Assembly: GCA_001917815.1 (NCBI GenBank)
Contig: MNES01000091.1
Coordinates: 1-32,983, forward strand
DNA length: 32,983 nt
Origin: Chloroflexi bacterium 13_1_40CM_65_17
GTDB lineage: Bacteria > Chloroflexota > Dormibacteria > Dormibacterales > Dormibacteraceae
Reading direction: 5' to 3'
In this document: positions 30,576 to 32,983 of the stretch, piece by piece
How positions within the stretch are numbered: position 1 is the first letter of the stretch
Layout of the letters: each line of letters begins with the position of its first letter
Translations under genes and position numbers: made by a program
The notes under the pieces: model-generated
The model's database searches: none
What the model was told of the DNA's origin: nothing
What the model saw: the letters and a program-made list of their open reading frames with translations, nothing else

Positions 30576-31366
30576 GATCCGACCAACAGGTCGGCGAGCT
30601 CCTTGATTCCACCGCGGCCTGGACCAGGAATGGTGCGAGAAGCCGCCGCCTGCACCTCGGCCGGCGAACCTTCGATCGCAACCCCCAGTCCGGCCCACGC
30701 GATCATCGACGCGTCGTTGCGGCCGTCACCGACTGCGACCGTCTCCTCGCGCGGGACGTCCATGCGGTCGCAAAGGAACTGCAGGGCGGCCGCCTTGTCG
30801 CTCTCGACGCTGGTGAATTCGAGATACGTGGGCATCGACGTCGCGGCGTTGAGCCGGCCCGCCCAGCGCCGCCGCACCTCAGGCAGCAGTTTCTCCAGCG
30901 TTGCGCTCGTCGCCACGATGACCAGCTTCGGCGTCGTGGGGCCCATCGCTGCGTCGAGATCCCCGACCACGTGAACCTCCATTCCCGCATGGTCGGCATA
31001 TTGATGAGCTTCCGGCCGGTCGCGCCCGACGATCAGCTCGTCGTTCCGGTACGCCTGGATGTGGAGGTCGCGCTCGCGGGCGAAGCGGATGACCTCCATG
31101 GCCAGGTCGTGCGCGACGCCGTGATCGAGAATTACCTCGCCATCAGGCAGCCGCACCTGCGCGCCCTGGTAGCAGATGATCGGGCCGTCAAGGCCGAGGC
31201 GCTGCACCCAGGGCAGGGCGCCGGGGAACGGCCGTCCCGTGCACGCGATCACATCGACGCCCGCGGCGATGATGAGCTTCAGCGCCGCAACGTCGCTCGG
31301 ATCGAGGTTCAGCCGAGCGTCGATGATCGTGCCATCGAGGTCGAGGGCAAGAAGCCGATAGCGCGT
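30572..31366 (-). CDS. HAD-family (Cof/IIB-type) phosphatase, apparent ACG start
   Basis: This 264-residue HAD phosphatase has the nucleophile motif LALDLDGTIID (Asp9 and Asp11 if counted from 31366), then CTGR with motif II Thr, Lys191, and VGDGRNDASM at about 212-221 as motif IV. The central cap of about 100 residues makes it a Cof/IIB-type enzyme, usually active on sugar or cofactor phosphates. The first ATG/GTG/TTG in frame is GTG 31252, which would delete the nucleophile. The codon where homologues have Met (M-RYRLLALDLDG) is ACG at 31366. I therefore extend to 31366. It sits 8 nt after the 2-hydroxyacid dehydrogenase stop and overlaps the PIG-L start by 4 bp. Confidence 0.75.
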   Translation of the reverse strand, partial: TRYRLLALDLDGTIIDARLNLDPSDVAALKLIIAAGVDVIACTGRPFPGALPWVQRLGLDGPIICYQGAQVRLPDGEVILDHGVAHDLAMEVIRFARERDLHIQAYRNDELIVGRDRPEAHQYADHAGMEVHVVGDLDAAMGPTTPKLVIVATSATLEKLLPEVRRRWAGRLNAATSMPTYLEFTSVESDKAAALQFLCDRMDVPREETVAVGDGRNDASMIAWAGLGVAIEGSPAEVQAAASRTIPGPGRGGIKELADLLVGS

Positions 31367-31374
31367 TCTGACTG

Positions 31375-32358
31375 CTACTTCTTGACCTCGGGGTTGAGCA
31401 AGTTGGGCGGGCGTCCTCCGCGCACTGCGGTAGCCATGTTGCGCGCGGCCATGGCCGACATCTCGGACCGGGTTCGGGTCGTCGCGCTCGCGATGTGCGG
31501 TGCGAGCACGACGTTGGGCATCCGGATCAGGCCGGGGTGCACCGCCGGTTCGCGCTCGTAAACGTCGAGGCCCGCGCCCGCGAGCTTCTTGGCGTCGAGC
31601 GCCGCCACCAGCGCAGCTTCATCAATCACCGGCCCTCGGGACGTGTTGATGAGAATCGCGGAGCGCTTCATCTGGTCGAACTGTTGCGTGCTCAGCATGT
31701 GCTGCGTCTCCGGGGTCAAGGGCACGTGCACGGACACGAAGTCGGACTCCACGAGCAGCCGGGCCAGGTCGACTCGGGTCGCACCCAACTGCTGTTCAGC
31801 CTCCGGCGTCAGCGGATTCGGGTCGTAATACAACACCCGCATGTTGAAACCCTTGGCGCGGTGGGCAACCCCACGCCCGATGCGGCCGATGCCGATGATG
31901 CCCAGCGTGGCTCCGTACACATCGGTGCCGAGCATCATGTCGATCGCCCAACCCCTGAACTTTCCCTGGCGGGTGAAATAGTCGGCTTCGACGACCCTGC
32001 GCGCCGTTGCCATGAGCAGGGTGAAGGCGAAGTCGGAGGTCGAATCGTCGAGCACGCCGGGCGTGTTGGTCACCATGACCTTGTGACCGGTCGCCGCGGC
32101 CACGTCGATGTTGTCGAAGCCGACCGCCACGTTGCTCACGATCTTCAGCCCGGGCGTAGACAGCACCGCTTCGCGAATCGGGTCCATCAACTGGCTGACG
32201 ATGCCGACGCAGCCCTCGGCAGCCTGCCGGATGTACGCCTCATCGAGCGGGAGGTCGGGCGAGTAGGGGATCACATCCGCCGCCTCGGCCAGAATCGCCG
32301 GGCCGGGATCGAGAATCGGATGCATGAGAAGGACCCGAGGTTTCCCGGCTGTGCTCAT
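31375..32358 (-). CDS. D-isomer-specific 2-hydroxyacid dehydrogenase (glyoxylate/hydroxypyruvate reductase-like)
   Basis: This 327-residue NAD(P)-dependent 2-hydroxyacid dehydrogenase has a cofactor loop GIIGIGRIGRG at 153-163 and the catalytic trio Arg241 (NTSRGP), Glu268-270 region (DVYEREP) and His288 (APHIAS). It lacks the C-terminal ACT/ASB domains of long SerA enzymes and has the GyaR/GhrB length, so glyoxylate or hydroxypyruvate reductase is the best guess. Phosphoglycerate dehydrogenase cannot be excluded. ATG 32358 overlaps the HD gene's stop by 4 bp. The C-terminus is RPPNLLNPEVKK. Confidence 0.9.
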   Translation of the reverse strand: MSTAGKPRVLLMHPILDPGPAILAEAADVIPYSPDLPLDEAYIRQAAEGCVGIVSQLMDPIREAVLSTPGLKIVSNVAVGFDNIDVAAATGHKVMVTNTPGVLDDSTSDFAFTLLMATARRVVEADYFTRQGKFRGWAIDMMLGTDVYGATLGIIGIGRIGRGVAHRAKGFNMRVLYYDPNPLTPEAEQQLGATRVDLARLLVESDFVSVHVPLTPETQHMLSTQQFDQMKRSAILINTSRGPVIDEAALVAALDAKKLAGAGLDVYEREPAVHPGLIRMPNVVLAPHIASATTRTRSEMSAMAARNMATAVRGGRPPNLLNPEVKK

Positions 32359-32924
32359 GGATTCAATCCCAGCTCCTGTGCGATTGGCTTCAGGGCATCG
32401 CGGACGATCTCCACGTGCTGGTCGAAGGGTATACCGAGCGCTTCGGCTCCGGCAGTGAGCTCTTCCCGGTGCACGCCACGGGCGAAGGCTCTGTCCTTCA
32501 TCTTCTTGCGCACTGTGCTCGGCTCCACCGAGCTCAACGACTTGTCTGGCTTGACCAGCGCGCAGGCGATGATGAAGCCGCACATCTCGTCCACCGCATT
32601 GAGCGTCTTGCGGATGTTGGTGTCGCGGGGAACATTGAGGTAGTCGGCGTGCGAGGCGATGTCGTCAAGAATGTCTTCCGGCCAGCCCTTCTCTCGCAGC
32701 ATCGCGATGCCGCGCATCGGGTGGAGCTCCTGCGTCGGACCCGACTCGTAATCCCAGTCGTGGATCAGCCCGAGCACCGCCCAGCGCTCCTCGTCCTCAC
32801 CGAATCGCCGCGCATAGGCCCGCATCGCGGCTTCGACGCTGCGCATATGGCGGCGCAACTGCTCCGACTGGGTACTCGAGGTCACAAGGTCCCAGGCTTC
32901 GTCGCGGGTGGGCGTGGCGGTCAC
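32355..32924 (-). CDS. HD-domain hydrolase, predicted
   Basis: This 189-residue HD-superfamily metal phosphohydrolase has His26 (RRHMRSV), His55-Asp56 (LIHDWDYE) and Asp112 (AVDEMCGF) as the conserved metal set, with LHPMRGI and SHADYLN between. These small HDIG-type proteins are common and their substrates are mostly unknown. GTG 32924 overlaps the preceding stop by 4 bp (GTGA), and the stop overlaps the dehydrogenase ATG. It is therefore translationally coupled on both sides inside the operon. Confidence 0.88.
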   Translation of the reverse strand: MTATPTRDEAWDLVTSSTQSEQLRRHMRSVEAAMRAYARRFGEDEERWAVLGLIHDWDYESGPTQELHPMRGIAMLREKGWPEDILDDIASHADYLNVPRDTNIRKTLNAVDEMCGFIIACALVKPDKSLSSVEPSTVRKKMKDRAFARGVHREELTAGAEALGIPFDQHVEIVRDALKPIAQELGLNP

Positions 32925-32983
32925 AAAATCTCCTTGAGCGCGGTGAGCAACCGTTCGTGCTGGTCACGCGTGCCGATCGTGAT
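32921..32983 (-). CDS. C-terminal end of a HisC-like aminotransferase (5' part outside window)
   Basis: A minus-strand frame enters from the right edge and ends at 32921 with ITIGTRDQHERLLTALKEIL. This closely follows the usual last strand and helix of histidinol-phosphate or aromatic aminotransferases (RI-IGT-EEN-RLL-ALKE-L). Only 20 residues are visible, so the identification rests on that ending. The stop overlaps the HD gene's GTG by 4 bp. Confidence 0.6.
   Translation of the reverse strand: MTIGTRDQHERLLTALKEIL

Noticed and set aside
1-32983. CRISPR arrays, tRNA or rRNA genes
   Set aside because: I looked for regularly spaced repeats and for cloverleaf T-loop signatures in the intergenic gaps and found none; the gaps are nearly all under 150 bp apart from the two leader-element regions.

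Overview
The window is high-G+C chromosomal DNA with about 36 tightly packed protein genes. I see no rRNA, tRNA, CRISPR array, transposase or phage gene. A coenzyme F420 operon with an F420-dependent glucose-6-phosphate dehydrogenase, a stand-alone endonuclease III, an LmbE/PIG-L deacetylase of the MshB/Mca kind, an IspH and a Gram-positive-type LexA box all point to an actinobacterium-like or Chloroflexota/Dormibacterota-like soil bacterium. No marker gene fixes the phylum, so this is inference. Many starts are GTG or TTG. Many genes have a TANNNT hexamer only 6-10 nt before the start codon and no Shine-Dalgarno, which suggests abundant leaderless transcription.

Layout. 1-4054 (minus): the N-terminal part of a vWA-type protein, a UPF0173 metallo-hydrolase, a broken GT87 membrane glycosyltransferase and a LysR regulator. 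The regulator is divergent from an acyl-CoA carboxylase beta subunit (4074-5711). 5776-11367: GH15 glucoamylase-like enzyme, YgjP-like metallopeptidase, zinc alcohol dehydrogenase, SDR oxidoreductase and DUF72 protein. 11641-15684: signalling genes, namely a CHASE2 adenylate cyclase, a Ser/Thr kinase and a DUF4870 membrane protein. 15739-18497 (minus): YqeY, endonuclease III, then a LexA-box-controlled radical SAM gene followed by two small unknown genes. 18554-25843: a Pro-rich double-anchored protein, the F420 operon (small membrane protein, fgd, cofC, cofE, cofD), biotin ligase, sirtuin, MFS transporter and Nudix hydrolase. 25856-32983: GAF-GGDEF cyclase, an atypical MaoC-like protein, ispH, an RDD membrane protein, and a minus-strand operon (HisC-like end, HD hydrolase, 2-hydroxyacid dehydrogenase, HAD phosphatase, PIG-L deacetylase).

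How the genes fit together. The F420 genes overlap by 4 bp each and are read as one unit that makes F420 and reduces it with glucose 6-phosphate. The biotin ligase could charge the biotin carrier that works with the carboxylase beta subunit. The radical SAM gene has a near-perfect LexA operator and a C-terminal sliding-clamp-like motif, and lies next to nth, which suggests a DNA-damage role.

Non-coding highlights. A roughly 210-bp two-copy element lies directly in front of both the cyclase gene and ispH. A 27-bp motif lies upstream of the GH15 and radical SAM genes. Symmetrical TANNNTA elements lie between three divergent gene pairs. Two genes (MaoC-like, HAD) appear to lack any canonical start codon upstream of essential domain motifs.
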